Part shown: in pieces, positions 1 through 10,400 of the stretch
How the letters are laid out: each line of letters begins with the position of its first letter
Numbering within the stretch: the first letter of the stretch is position 1
Translations under genes and position numbers: made by a program
Assembly (NCBI GenBank): GCA_963663845.2
Contig: OY760650.2
Span: forward strand, 1,178,001-1,242,000
Source of the DNA: Versatilivorator sp963663845
Lineage (GTDB): Bacteria > Acidobacteriota > Terriglobia > Versatilivoradales > Versatilivoraceae
Reading direction: 5' to 3'
DNA: 64,000 bases
Notes under the pieces: model-generated
What the model was told of the DNA's origin: nothing
What the model saw: the letters and a program-made list of their open reading frames with translations, nothing else
Database searches by the model: none

Positions 1-3000
1 GTCGGTGGCTGCGGTATAAACCGGGTTCGAGGCTGAAATCGTATAGGTCGTTGTGGCCGTCAGGGTAACCTCGTGTGACCCATTGGGAGGTATGGTGCCA
101 GCGATACCGGGATTGGGTGTAATGCTGACGCTCTTGGCGTTGGTGGTGCTCCAGGTCAGCGTCGATTTCTCACCACTCTTGATGTCGGTCGGACTGGCGC
201 TGATCGTGGCTTCCGGCCGATTCCAAACGGTTACCGTGGTAGTGGCGGTGGCGGCAGGACAACTCGGGTTCGAGGCTGTAAGAGTGTAGGTCGTTGGAAC
301 AGTCGGACTCACCGAACGTGACCCATTGAGAGGCACCTTGCCGATTCCCTGATCAATGCTGACACTGGTGGCGTTGGTGGTGCTCCAGGTCAGCGTCGAT
401 TCCCCACCCACCCTGATGTCGGGCGGATTGGCGCTGATCGTGGCTGTCGGCCGATTCCAAACGGTTACCGTGGCATTGAAGGTGGCGCTACCACCTGGGT
501 TCGAGACTGTAATCGTATAGATCGTTGTCTCGTCCGGGCACACCTTGCGTGACCCATTGAGGGGCACCGTGCCGATCCCCTTGATGCTGACACTGGTGGC
601 GTTGGTGGTGCTCCAGCGCAGCGTCGAACACCCATCCTCACAGATGTTGGGCGGATCGGCCCGGAAATCGGCTCTCGGCTCCGGCCAAACGGTCACCGTG
701 GCTCGGCATGTGGAGGATGTTCCCCCGTTACCGCTCGCCGTAAACTTATAGGTCTTCGTTTCGGTCGGGCTCACCGAGCGTGTCCCACTGGCTCCCACCG
801 TCCCGATCCCCGTAATGCTGACACTGTTGGCGTTGGTGGTGCTCCAACTCAGCGTCGAACTCCCACCGCTCCTGATGTTCGTCGGGGAAGCCGAGCAACT
901 GATGGTCGGCGGGTCCGGCTCATCATCGTCTGTGACCGTCACCGAGACGGAACTGATGGAAATGTTGTTGCCGTTGTATTTCGAGTCCGTGCTGGAGGCG
1001 CCGTGACTGATGCGGGCGCTTTCGTTGGAGGTATCGCTGTCGTGCCTTGCCGACACCGTCACGGTCTGGTTGCTGTTCCAGTTGCTCGTTGTGAAGGTCA
1101 GTGCAGTGGGGACCTCCGATATCTCGGCGCTGTTGTCGGAGACGGAAATGGTGACGCTGGCCGTCGGCTTCGTGTTCAGCTTCACCCTGTAGGTCCCGCT
1201 GCTCCCCTCCCCAACGGTCAAGCTGGTCGGCGAAACCGTGACTCCGGCCGTGTCGTCGTCGTCCAGGGTCACCGAAACCCCGGAAACGGAGACCCCGTTG
1301 TAGTTCGAGTCGTCGCTGCTGGACGCATGGCTGACGGCCGCCGTCTCGTCGTCGGCATCGTCGTCCTGCCCCACCGTCACCGTCACCGTCCGGGCCGTAT
1401 TCCAGTTGCCCGTGGTGAAGGCCAGCGAGGCGGGGTTCAGCGTCACGTCGTCGTGGCTCTCCGTCAGGCTGATGGTGACGCCGGCCGTCGGCTTCGTGTT
1501 CAGCTTCACCGTGTAGGTCCCGCTGCTCCCCTCGGCAACGGTCAAGCTGGTCGGCGAAACCGTGACTCCGGCCGTGTCGTTGTCCTCCAGGGGAATCGAC
1601 AGCAGTGCGCTCTCGGCATAGCCGGTCGCAGATCCCTTCAACCCGATCGTCTCCTGCCCCTCGTCGATCGAGTCGTCGCTCACAGTCAGCGTCGCCGTCC
1701 CCGAAGTCTGGTTGGCCGCAATCGTCAGCACTCCCACCGTGTAGTCAGTCGAGTGCGTGGCCGTCCCCGAATGGGTCAGCGTGATGGTCGTGGCCTCGGC
1801 CGGCGCCGAACCCGCCGGCACCCTGGCCGTGATGGTGGCCGTCCCGCTCGGCTCCGATACGCTCGCCGCGCTCGATGTCAGCGTGATCGGAGGCGTCTCG
1901 TCGTCATTCAACGGAATCGACAGCAGCGCGCTTTCGGCATAGCCGGCCGCAGACCCCTTCAGCCCGATCGTCTCCTGCCCCTCGTAGGTCGAGTCGTCGC
2001 TCACAGTCAGCGTCGCCGTCCCCGACGTCTGGTTGGCCGCAATCGTCAGCACTCCCACCGTGTAGTCGCTCGAGTGCGTGGCCGTCCCCGAATGGGTCAG
2101 CGTGATCGTCGTGGCCTCGGCCGGCGCCGAACCCGCCGGCACCCTGGCCGTGATGGTGGCCGTCCCGCTCGGCTCCGACAGGCTCGCCGCATTCGATGTC
2201 AGCGTGATGGCCGGCAGCGCCACGGTGAAGGCCGCCCCGTTGCTGGCCATTCCCCCCACCGTCACCACTACCTTGCCCGTGGCCGCTCCCGCCGGCACCG
2301 GCGCCACGATGGAGGTCGCACTCCAACTGCTCGCCGTCGCTGCCGTCCCGTTGAAGCTCACCGTGCTGGTTCCCTGCGTCCCCCCGAAGTTCGTCCCGCT
2401 GATGGTCACCGAGGTCCCCACCGGGCCCGAGGTCGGACTCAACGTAGTGATGGCCGGCGGCGTCCCCACGATGTACCGCACCCCGTTGCTGGCCATCTCT
2501 CCCACCGTCACCACCACGTTCCCGCTCGTCGCTCCCGCCGGCGCCGGCGCCACGATCGAGGTCGCACTCCAACTGGTGGGCGTCGCCGCCGTACCGTTGA
2601 AAGTCACCGTATTGCTTCCCTGTGAAGCCCCGAAGTTCGTCCCGCTGATCGTCACCACCGTCCCCACCGGTCCCCAGGCAGGCTGCACCGTGCTGATTGC
2701 CGGCGGCGTCCCTACGATGAAACGCACGCCGTTGCTGGCCTGCCCCCCTGCCGTCACCACCACGTTGCCGCTGGTTGCGCCCGCCGGCGCCGCCGCCACG
2801 ATCGAGGTGTCGCTCCAACTGCTCGCCGTGGCCGCCGTCCCATTGAACGTCACCGTGCTGCTTCCCTGCGTGGCCCCGAACTTCGTGCCGCTGATCGTCA
2901 CCGAAGTCCCTACCGGTCCCGCCGTCGGACTCAACCCGCTGATGGCCGGAGGCGTCTTCACGGTAAAGGCCACCCCGTTGCTGGCCATCTCTCCCACAGT

Positions 3001-6000
3001 CACCACCACGTTCCCGCTGGTCGCCTCCGTCGGCGCCGGAGCCACGATCGAGGTCGCACTCCAACTGGTGGGCGTGGCCGTCGTCCCGTTGAACGTCACC
3101 GTGCTGCTCCCCTGCGACGCTCCGAAGTTGGTGCCGCTGATGGTCACCGCTGTCCCCACTGGCCCCGAGGTCGGACTCAACCCGCTGATCACCGGCGGCG
3201 TCCCCACAATGTACCGCACCCCACTGCTCGCCATTCCCCCCACCGTCACCACGACGTTGCCGCTGGTCGCTCCCGCCGGCGCCGGCGCCACGATCGAGGT
3301 CGCACTCCAACTGGTGGGCGTCGTTGCCGTCCCATTGAACGTCACCGTGCTGCTCCCCTGTGTGGCCCGGAAGTTCGTCCCGGTGATCGTCACCGCCGTC
3401 CCTACCGGTCCCGCCGTCGGACTCAGAGCACTGATCGCCGGAGGCGTCCCCACGGTGTACCGCACCCCGTTGCTGGCGCGGCCGTTGACGGTCACCACCA
3501 CGTTGCCGGTCGTCGCTCCCGCCGGCACCGGCACCGCTATCGAGGTTTCGCTCCAACTGGTGGGCGCGGCTGCCGTCCCATTGAACGTCACCGTGCTGCT
3601 TCCCTGCGTCCCTCCGAAGCTCGTCCCGCTGATGGCCACCGATGTCCCTACCGGCCCCGCCGCCGGACTCAGAGCACTGATCGCCGGAGGCGGCGTCTCC
3701 ACGGTGAAGGCCGCCCCGTTGCTGGCCATTTCTCCCACCGTCACCACTATGTTCCCCGTGGTGGCTCCCGCCGGCACCCGCGCTATGATCTTGGAGCCGC
3801 TCCAACTCCTCGGCGTGGCCGCAGTCCCGTTGAACGTCACCGTGCTGCTTCCCTGCGACGCCCCGAAGTTCGTGCCCTTGATCTTCACGTTGGTGCCCAC
3901 CGTCCCCGAGATGGGCTTCAACTTGCTGATCGCCGGCGGCGTCCCCACGATGAACCGCACTCCGTTGCTGGCGTGGCCGTTGACCGTCACCACTACGTTT
4001 CCCGTCGTCGCCCCCGCCGGCGCCGGCGCCACGATCGAGGTCGCACTCCAACTGGTGGGCGTGGCCGCCGTCCCGTTGAACGTCACCGTGCTGGTTCCCT
4101 GCGTCCCTCCGAAGTTGGTCCCGCTGATCGTCACCGAAGTCCCTACCGGTCCCGCTGTCGGATTCAACCCGCTGATCGCCGGCGGCACCACCACCGTGAA
4201 GGCCGCCCCATTGCTGGCCATCTCTCCCACCGTCACCACTACGTTGCCCGACGTGGCCCCCGCCGGCACCGGCGCTATGATCGAGGTCGCGCTCCAACTG
4301 GTGGGCGTGGCCGCCGTCCCGTTGAACGTCACCGTGCTGTTACCCTGCGACGCTCCGAAGCTCGTCCCGCTGATCGTCACCGAAGTCCCTACCGGCCCCG
4401 AGGTCGGACTCAACCCGCTGATCGCCGGCGGCGTCCCCACGATGAACCGCACCCCGCTGCTGGCCCGGCCGTTGACCGTCACCACCACGTTGCCCGTGGC
4501 CGCTCCCGCCGGCACGGGCGCCACGATCGAGGTATCGCTCCAACTGGTGGGCGTGGCCGCTGTCCCGTTGAAGGTCACCGTGCTGCTTCCCTGCGTCCCT
4601 CCGAAGCTCGTCCCGCTGATCGTCACCAACGTCCCCACCGGCCCCGCCGTCGGCGCCAACCCGCTGATGGCCGGCGGTACTTCCACGGTGAAGGCCGCCC
4701 CGCTGCTGGCCATCTCTCCTACCGTCACCACCACCGGCCCGCTGCTCGCCCCCGCCGGCACCGGCGCCACGATCTTGGTGTCGCTCCAACTGGTGGGCGT
4801 GGCCGGGGTCCCGTTGAAGGTCACCGTGCTGCTCCCCTGCGACGCCCCAAAGGTCGTGCCCTTGATCTTCACGTTGGTGCCCACCGCGCCCGAGGCCGGC
4901 TTCAACTTGCTGATCACCGGCGGCGTCCCCACGATGAACCGCACTCCGCCGCTGGCCTGGCCATTGACCGTCACCACCACGTCGCCGGTCGTCGCTCCCG
5001 CCGGCACCGCCGCCACGATCGAGGTCGCGCTCCAACTGGTGGGCGTCGCCGTGGTCCCGTTGAAGGTCACCGTGCTGCTCCCCTGCGTCCCTCCGAAGTT
5101 GGTCCCGCTGATGGTCACCGAAGTCCCTGCCGGCCCCGCCGTCGGATTCAGCCCGCTGATGGCCGGCGGCGGCGCTACCGTGAAGTCCACCCCGTCGCTG
5201 GCCTGCCCGTTGACCGTCACCACCACCTTGCCCGTGGTTGCTCCCGCCGGCACCGCCGCCACGATCGAGGTCGCGCTCCAACTGGTGGGCGTCGCCGCCG
5301 TCCCGTTGAACGTCACCGTGCTGGTCTCCTGCGAAGCTCCGAAGTTCGTGCCGCTGATCGTCACCGAAGTCCCCACCGGCCCCGCCGTCGGATTCAGCCC
5401 GCTGATGCTCGGCGGCGCCGCTACCGTGAATTCCACCCCGTTGCTCGCCTGCCCGTTGACCGTCACCACGACCTTGCCTGTAGTCGCTCCCGTCGGCGCC
5501 GCCGCCACGATCGAGGTCGCGCTCCAACTGGTGGGCGTCGCCGCCGTCCCGTTGAAGGTCACCGTGCTGGTTCCCTGCGCGGCCCCGAAGTTCGTGCCGC
5601 TGATGGTCACCGAAGTCCCTACCGGGCCCGCCGTCGGATTCAGCCCGCTGATGCTCGGCGACGCCCCGCTGACCGTGAAGGAGACTCCGTTGCTCGTCTG
5701 GCTCCCCACCGTCACCACCACCGGCCCGCTCCTCGCCCCCGCCGGCACCGCCGCCTTGATCTTGCTGTCGCTCCAACTGCTCGCCGTGGCCGCCGTCCCG
5801 TTGAAGGTCACCGTGCTGCTCCCCTGCGTCCCACCGAAGCGGCTGCCCTTGACCGTCACCGTGGTTCCCACCCCTCCCGAAGCCGGGGTCACCTTCTTGA
5901 TGCTCGGCGCCGTGCTGGCCGCGCTCACCGCCGACACCGCAGCCACCAGCCCCGCCGGCTCCGTCACCGTGAACGCCCTCTCGTTGCTGGCTTGGCCGCT

Positions 6001-7128
6001 CACCACCACCGCCACGGTCCCGCTCAACGCCCCCCGCGGGACGGCCGTCTGTATCTCGCTGTCGCTCCAGAGGCTCGGACTGCTCCACGCCCCATTGAAG
6101 CTCACCCCGCTGGTCCCCTGCGAGGCTCCCACCCAGGAGCCGAAATGCTCCCCTCGGATCCTCACCTGGTCCCCTTCCGCGCCATAGCCCGGATCCACCT
6201 CCTCGATCACCGGGGCGGGTCCCCTCACCCTGAACGCCTTCCCGTCGCTCGCCTGTCCCCCCACCGTCACCACCACCAGCCCGCTGGGCGCCCCCGCCGG
6301 CACCGCCACCTGAATCTCGCTCTCGCTCCAGAACGTCGGCCTCCCCCACACGCCGTTGAAGCTCACCCCGCTGGTCCCCTGCGAGGCCCCAGCCCAGGAG
6401 CCGAACCGCTCCCCCTCGATCCGCACCACCCTCCCCGCCACTCCAGCCTCCGGACTCAGGGAGCCAATCACCGGCGCCCCTGCTTCGGCTTCCACCACCC
6501 TGAATCCCACCCCTGCGCTCGCCTGCCCGTCCGCCCTCACCACCACCGGACCCGTCGACGCTCCCCAGGGCACCTCCGCCTCGATGGCGCCGTCACTCCA
6601 ACGCCTCACCGTCCCCCAGGCTCCGTTGAAGCTCACCTCGCCCAAGGCCGGCGCCTCCCCGAAGTTCGCGCCCTCGATCCGCACCACCGCCCCCGCCGGC
6701 CCCGAACCGGGACTCACCGTGCTGATGGCCGGCCCCGACTCCCCCGGCCCCGTCACCGTGAACCTCGCTCCCTCACTGGCCCGTCCCCCCACCGTCACCA
6801 CCACCGCGCCCGTCGCCGCCCCCGGCGGCACCGCTACCTCGATCTCACTCTCGCTCCAACGCCTCGCCGTCGCCCACACCCTGTTGAAGCTCACCCCGCT
6901 CGTCCCCTGCACGGCTCCCGTCAACGTCCCCAGGTGCGACCCCCGCACCGTCACCACCGTCCCCGCCGGCCCCTGCGTCGGCTCCAACGATGCGATCACC
7001 GGATCGGAAACCTCTTCTCCCCGCAAGGGATGCGCCCCCGACGCCATCACCAGTCCCAGCAAACCCGCGGCCAACGCCCGTCCCTTCCGCTTTGGTCCCA
7101 TCGGCAGTTCCTGGTGTCGGGTCTTCAT
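1..7128 (-). CDS. Giant secreted IPT/TIG, Calx-beta and Ig-like repeat protein (C-terminus outside window)
   Basis: The frame is open from an ATG at 7128 to the window edge, giving 2376 residues without a stop. The start has a strong ribosome site (GGGAGGTG at 7133-7140) and a signal peptide follows: basic MKTRHQELPMGPKRKGR, then a hydrophobic core ending near SGAHPLRGEE. About 19 tandem IPT/TIG domains of roughly 80 residues follow (about residues 47-1635), recognisable by phrases such as SPTSGPVGTSVTISGTNFG and STVTFNGTAAT. Then come two Calx-beta-like domains (about 1637-1846, with SGTATITARVPAG), two AGVTVSPTSL-type Calx-beta-like domains (1847-2067), and four Ig-like domains with the core WSTTNA (2070-2376). 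The domains are all beta-sandwich modules typical of extracellular adhesins and stalks. The function is inferred, probably adhesion. The other frames across this repeat region also lack stops and mimic long genes on both strands; only this frame gives recognisable domains. It is divergent from the LRR gene. Confidence 0.93.
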   Translation of the reverse strand, partial: MKTRHQELPMGPKRKGRALAAGLLGLVMASGAHPLRGEEVSDPVIASLEPTQGPAGTVVTVRGSHLGTLTGAVQGTSGVSFNRVWATARRWSESEIEVAVPPGAATGAVVVTVGGRASEGARFTVTGPGESGPAISTVSPGSGPAGAVVRIEGANFGEAPALGEVSFNGAWGTVRRWSDGAIEAEVPWGASTGPVVVRADGQASAGVGFRVVEAEAGAPVIGSLSPEAGVAGRVVRIEGERFGSWAGASQGTSGVSFNGVWGRPTFWSESEIQVAVPAGAPSGLVVVTVGGQASDGKAFRVRGPAPVIEEVDPGYGAEGDQVRIRGEHFGSWVGASQGTSGVSFNGAWSSPSLWSDSEIQTAVPRGALSGTVAVVVSGQASNERAFTVTEPAGLVAAVSAVSAASTAPSIKKVTPASGGVGTTVTVKGSRFGGTQGSSTVTFNGTAATASSWSDSKIKAAVPAGARSGPVVVTVGSQTSNGVSFTVSGASPSISGLNPTAGPVGTSVTISGTNFGAAQGTSTVTFNGTAATPTSWSATSIVAAAPTGATTGKVVVTVNGQASNGVEFTVAAPPSISGLNPTAGPVGTSVTISGTNFGASQETSTVTFNGTAATPTSWSATSIVAAVPAGATTGKVVVTVNGQASDGVDFTVAPPPAISGLNPTAGPAGTSVTISGTNFGGTQGSSTVTFNGTTATPTSWSATSIVAAVPAGATTGDVVVTVNGQASGGVRFIVGTPPVISKLKPASGAVGTNVKIKGTTFGASQGSSTVTFNGTPATPTSWSDTKIVAPVPAGASSGPVVVTVGEMASSGAAFTVEVPPAISGLAPTAGPVGTLVTISGTSFGGTQGSSTVTFNGTAATPTSWSDTSIVAPVPAGAATGNVVVTVNGRASSGVRFIVGTPPAISGLSPTSGPVGTSVTISGTSFGASQGNSTVTFNGTAATPTSWSATSIIAPVPAGATSGNVVVTVGEMASNGAAFTVVVPPAISGLNPTAGPVGTSVTISGTNFGGTQGTSTVTFNGTAATPTSWSATSIVAPAPAGATTGNVVVTVNGHASNGVRFIVGTPPAISKLKPISGTVGTNVKIKGTNFGASQGSSTVTFNGTAATPRSWSGSKIIARVPAGATTGNIVVTVGEMASNGAAFTVETPPPAISALSPAAGPVGTSVAISGTSFGGTQGSSTVTFNGTAAAPTSWSETSIAVPVPAGATTGNVVVTVNGRASNGVRYTVGTPPAISALSPTAGPVGTAVTITGTNFRATQGSSTVTFNGTATTPTSWSATSIVAPAPAGATSGNVVVTVGGMASSGVRYIVGTPPVISGLSPTSGPVGTAVTISGTNFGASQGSSTVTFNGTTATPTSWSATSIVAPAPTEATSGNVVVTVGEMASNGVAFTVKTPPAISGLSPTAGPVGTSVTISGTKFGATQGSSTVTFNGTAATASSWSDTSIVAAAPAGATSGNVVVTAGGQASNGVRFIVGTPPAISTVQPAWGPVGTVVTISGTNFGASQGSNTVTFNGTAATPTSWSATSIVAPAPAGATSGNVVVTVGEMASNGVRYIVGTPPAITTLSPTSGPVGTSVTISGTNFGGTQGTSTVSFNGTAATASSWSATSIVAPVPAGAATGKVVVTVGGMASNGAAFTVALPAITLTSNAASLSEPSGTATITARVPAGSAPAEATTITLTHSGTATHSSDYTVGVLTIAANQTSGTATLTVSDDSTYEGQETIGLKGSAAGYAESALLSIPLNDDETPPITLTSSAASVSEPSGTATITARVPAGSAPAEATTITLTHSGTATHSTDYTVGVLTIAANQTSGTATLTVSDDSIDEGQETIGLKGSATGYAESALLSIPLEDNDTAGVTVSPTSLTVAEGSSGTYTVKLNTKPTAGVTISLTESHDDVTLNPASLAFTTGNWNTARTVTVTVGQDDDADDETAAVSHASSSDDSNYNGVSVSGVSVTLDDDDTAGVTVSPTSLTVGEGSSGTYRVKLNTKPTASVTISVSDNSAEISEVPTALTFTTSNWNSNQTVTVSARHDSDTSNESARISHGASSTDSKYNGNNISISSVSVTVTDDDEPDPPTISCSASPTNIRSGGSSTLSWSTTNANSVSITGIGTVGASGTRSVSPTETKTYKFTASGNGGTSSTCRATVTVWPEPRADFRADPPNICEDGCSTLRWSTTNATSVSIKGIGTVPLNGSRKVCPDETTIYTITVSNPGGSATFNATVTVWNRPTATISANPPDIRVGGESTLTWSTTNATSVSIDQGIGKVPLNGSRSVSPTVPTTYTLTASNPSCPAATATTTVTVWNRPEATISASPTDIKSGEKSTLTWSTTNAKSVSITPNPGIAGTIPPNGSHEVTLTATTTYTISASNPVYTAATD

Positions 7129-7476
7129 CCTGCACCTCCCTGGATGTCACGTTCACTCAACAAAAGTCTCGGGCGCCGGACCGCCGCCCCGCAAGGTACT
7201 CCGGGGTGAGGGACCCCATCGGCCCACCAACCCTGCCGAACCGGTCCGGCTATACCCGTTCTGCTGCTCCGATCAAGAGCTGCGGGCCAACCCTACGGAC
7301 CGTGGCGGCACAATGTCAAACTTTTCTTACTCGTCCCGCGAAGCTCATTTGGAGTCCAGGATCAATAGGGGCCGCCGGCCTCGCCTTGTGGTACAGTGCC
7401 TCTAAAGGGCCACCGCCCGACAACTCCCCCTCAGCAGCGAGGAATCTTGATCCATCGTCCTTCGTCGGAGACCGGA
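7129..7476. other. Divergent intergenic region between giant surface protein and LRR gene
   Basis: This 348-bp gap separates two divergent surface-protein genes and must hold both promoters. On the minus strand TTGACA (7314-7319) is followed after 18 bases by TAGGGT (7290-7295), a weak candidate for the giant gene. I see no convincing promoter for the LRR gene and no repeats or small gene. Confidence 0.4.
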
Positions 7477-10400
7477 ATGACGGAGTGGAGAACGGGAGGC
7501 TTCCGTTTGCGCAGGTCCTCGGCGCACGCCCGGAGGGTTGGGGGCTTGGCCGGGATCATCCTCTGGGCTGGGGTGGGGCTGGCCGCCGCCCAGGCCCAGG
7601 GCGTCTGTGACCGCACCCCCCAGGTCAGGGACAAGCTGGTCGAGGTCACCGGAGCCTCCGGTTGCGAGGCGGTGACGGCGCAGCACCTGGCCGGGGTGAA
7701 ACGGCTCGATCTTGAGGAATCGGACATCCGGACCCTGCGAGTGCACGACTTCAGCGGGCTGAACTCACTGGAATACCTGCTGTTGGATAACAATTCCCTC
7801 CGTGAATTGCCTGAAGGCGTCTTCAAGGATCTGGACAACTTGATATGGCTCGGCTTGAGCGGAAACTTCCTTTCCCGACTGTCCGAGAGCACGTTTGAAG
7901 GACTTAATACCTTGGAAGGGCTCGGTTTGGGGCAAAACCTGTTGAAAGACTTGCCCGAGGGGATATTCAAGGGGCTGAGCAACCTGGATTATCTATCTTG
8001 TGCCGGCAATCTGCTGACCGCCGTCCCTGAAACGGTCTTCCACGGGCTGGGCAACCTGAGACAACTGTCATTGACAGACAATCCCTTCGTGACGTTGCCC
8101 GAACAGGTCTTCAAGGGGCTGGGCAATCTGAAATACCTGTTTATGGACCATAGCGCCCTGTTGGAATTGCCCGCCGGGATTTTCAATGGATTGCACAGCC
8201 TGAAAAACTTGTCAATGATATCAACCAACCTGAAGATCCTGCCGAAGGGGGTCTTTGACGACGTCCTCGATACTCTGGACAATACTATAATTAACTATTC
8301 TACCTTAGGTCCCCTAAGGGCGCTCTCTTTCCTTATGCCGGAACAGACTGTCTTCGATGACACCACCGTGAAGGCGACGGTGTCTCTGAGCGGTGCGCTG
8401 CCGATGGCCATACGCGTGCCCTACAGCGTGGGCGGCAGCGCTACGATGGGCAGCGGACCAAGCTATTCTCCCGACCCGGCAACCGGACTGCTGTTCCTGG
8501 CCGGCGAGACCAGCCAGGAGATCACCGTCACCCTGCCGGAGGGCGGGGACTACTTGGGCAAGACCATCGTACTGACGCTGGGAGAACTATCCCGGATCGA
8601 CCTGTTCCGCTCGGACGGCGCCGGACCAAGGGCGCCCTACCTGAAGGCCGCAAGCGTTCTCGTCCGCGATGACCCCGGTTCGGCGCACACCGCGACGTTT
8701 TCCGAGCGCGACACGGTCTCGGACACAAGAGGGGTCTGTGGCCGCACGCCGCAGGTGCGAGACGAACTGCTGGCCGCAACCGGAGCATCCGCTTGCTCCG
8801 AGGTGACCATGGAACACCTGGCCGGCGTGAGCGAACTGGATCTTCGGGACTCGGGAATCACCGAGCTTCGAGAAGACGACTTCAGCGGGCTCGGCAACCT
8901 CGAATTGTTGAGGTTGGAGGATAACTCCCTGAGCACTCTGCCCGTGGGAATCTTCACTGGATTGAGTTCCCTCACAGATCTGACTCTCTGTTGCACCAAC
9001 CTGAGTCAACTACCCGAGGAGGTCTTTCACGGGCTCGATACCCTGGAAAACCTCCAGTTGTGGTCCAACTCATTGAGTGAATTGCCCGAGGGAATCTTCA
9101 GAGGATTGAGCAACTTGGAACAGCTAGGTCTTGGGAGCAACCGCCTGACCCAATTACCCGAGGAGGTCTTCAACGGGTTGAGCAGTCTGACCCACCTACA
9201 GCTAAAAGCGAACCTCCTGAGCGAGCTGCCCGAGGGAATCTTCAGAGGATTGAGCAACTTGGAATTCCTGGATCTTCGGGACAACCGCCTGACCGGATTA
9301 GCCGAGGATGCCTTCAGCGGGCTGAGCAGCCTGCTAGACCTGGAGCTGTCGAACAACCCGCTGAGAGAGCTGCCCGAAGGAATCTTCAAAGGATTGAATA
9401 ATCTGGAAGCTCTGACGCTTGACGACAACTTACTGAAGACGTTGCCGGAGAGAATCTTCCAGGGGTTGCACAACCTGGAGGCGCTGACTCTGAATTGGAC
9501 ACCGCTAAACACATTGCCCGAGGGAATTTTCAGGGGACTCAGGAACCTGAAATTGCTGCAACTCAATAGCTCGCTGGCCGAATTGCCCGAGAAGGTCTTT
9601 GAGGGGCTGGACTCTTTGAAATGGCTGATAGGGTCCAGCAACCATTTGAGGACCCTGCCCGAAGGAATCTTCAGAGGATTGAGCAACCTGGAAGCCCTGG
9701 ACCTGTTCAACAATGGACAGAAGGAACTGCCTCCGGGAATCTTTCACGGCCTGGACTCCATCAAGGAGATTAACCTGCAGCATAACAGCTTGAAGACGTT
9801 ACCCATTGGAGTATTCGACGATGTGCTGGATACCTTGGGTGGTCGTATTGAAACTTCGCTCTACGCTGGAAAAACCATATTTTTCTTGCTGCTTTATCGT
9901 TCAAGAGACCCCATAGACTCCCGTCTGAAGGCCGGCATGGCGTTTGCTACTGCGGAGCAGCGGGTAGCCGAAGGCTCCGTCGTGAGAATACCGGTCGTCT
10001 TGAGCCGTGCGCTGCCGGTGGCCCTGCGAGTGCCCTACACCCTCGGCGCCAGCGGCACTGCGGGCGGTTTGACGGGGCTGTCTCCGGACCCAAGCCGGGG
10101 GCTGCTGTTTCGGGCCGGGGAGACCCGACAGGAAATCGTCTTTAGGCTGCCGAAGACTGCCGGCAGCCGAGGGGGCGGGACCGTCGTTCTGGCTCTGGCC
10201 AAGCCCTCCGAAATCGGGCTGCGCCAATCCGACGGCACAGGGCCCGACGCCCCCGATCTACTCTCCGGGGCTTTTCTCATCCCCTCCCACGCAGGTACCC
10301 TCCACACCGTCACGGTTCTCGACCCCGATCCGGTGGATCGGGAGCCCTACTGCCTCTCTCTCTGGCAAGGTACGTCCTGCTCGACCGTGGCCAACCTTCC

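Noticed and set aside
1003..7209. Several very long plus-strand and minus-strand frames (for example 2078-6187 plus, 1904-4297 minus)
   Set aside because: They are shadows of the IPT/TIG repeat gene. Only the minus frame starting at 7128 has a ribosome site, a signal peptide and recognisable domains.
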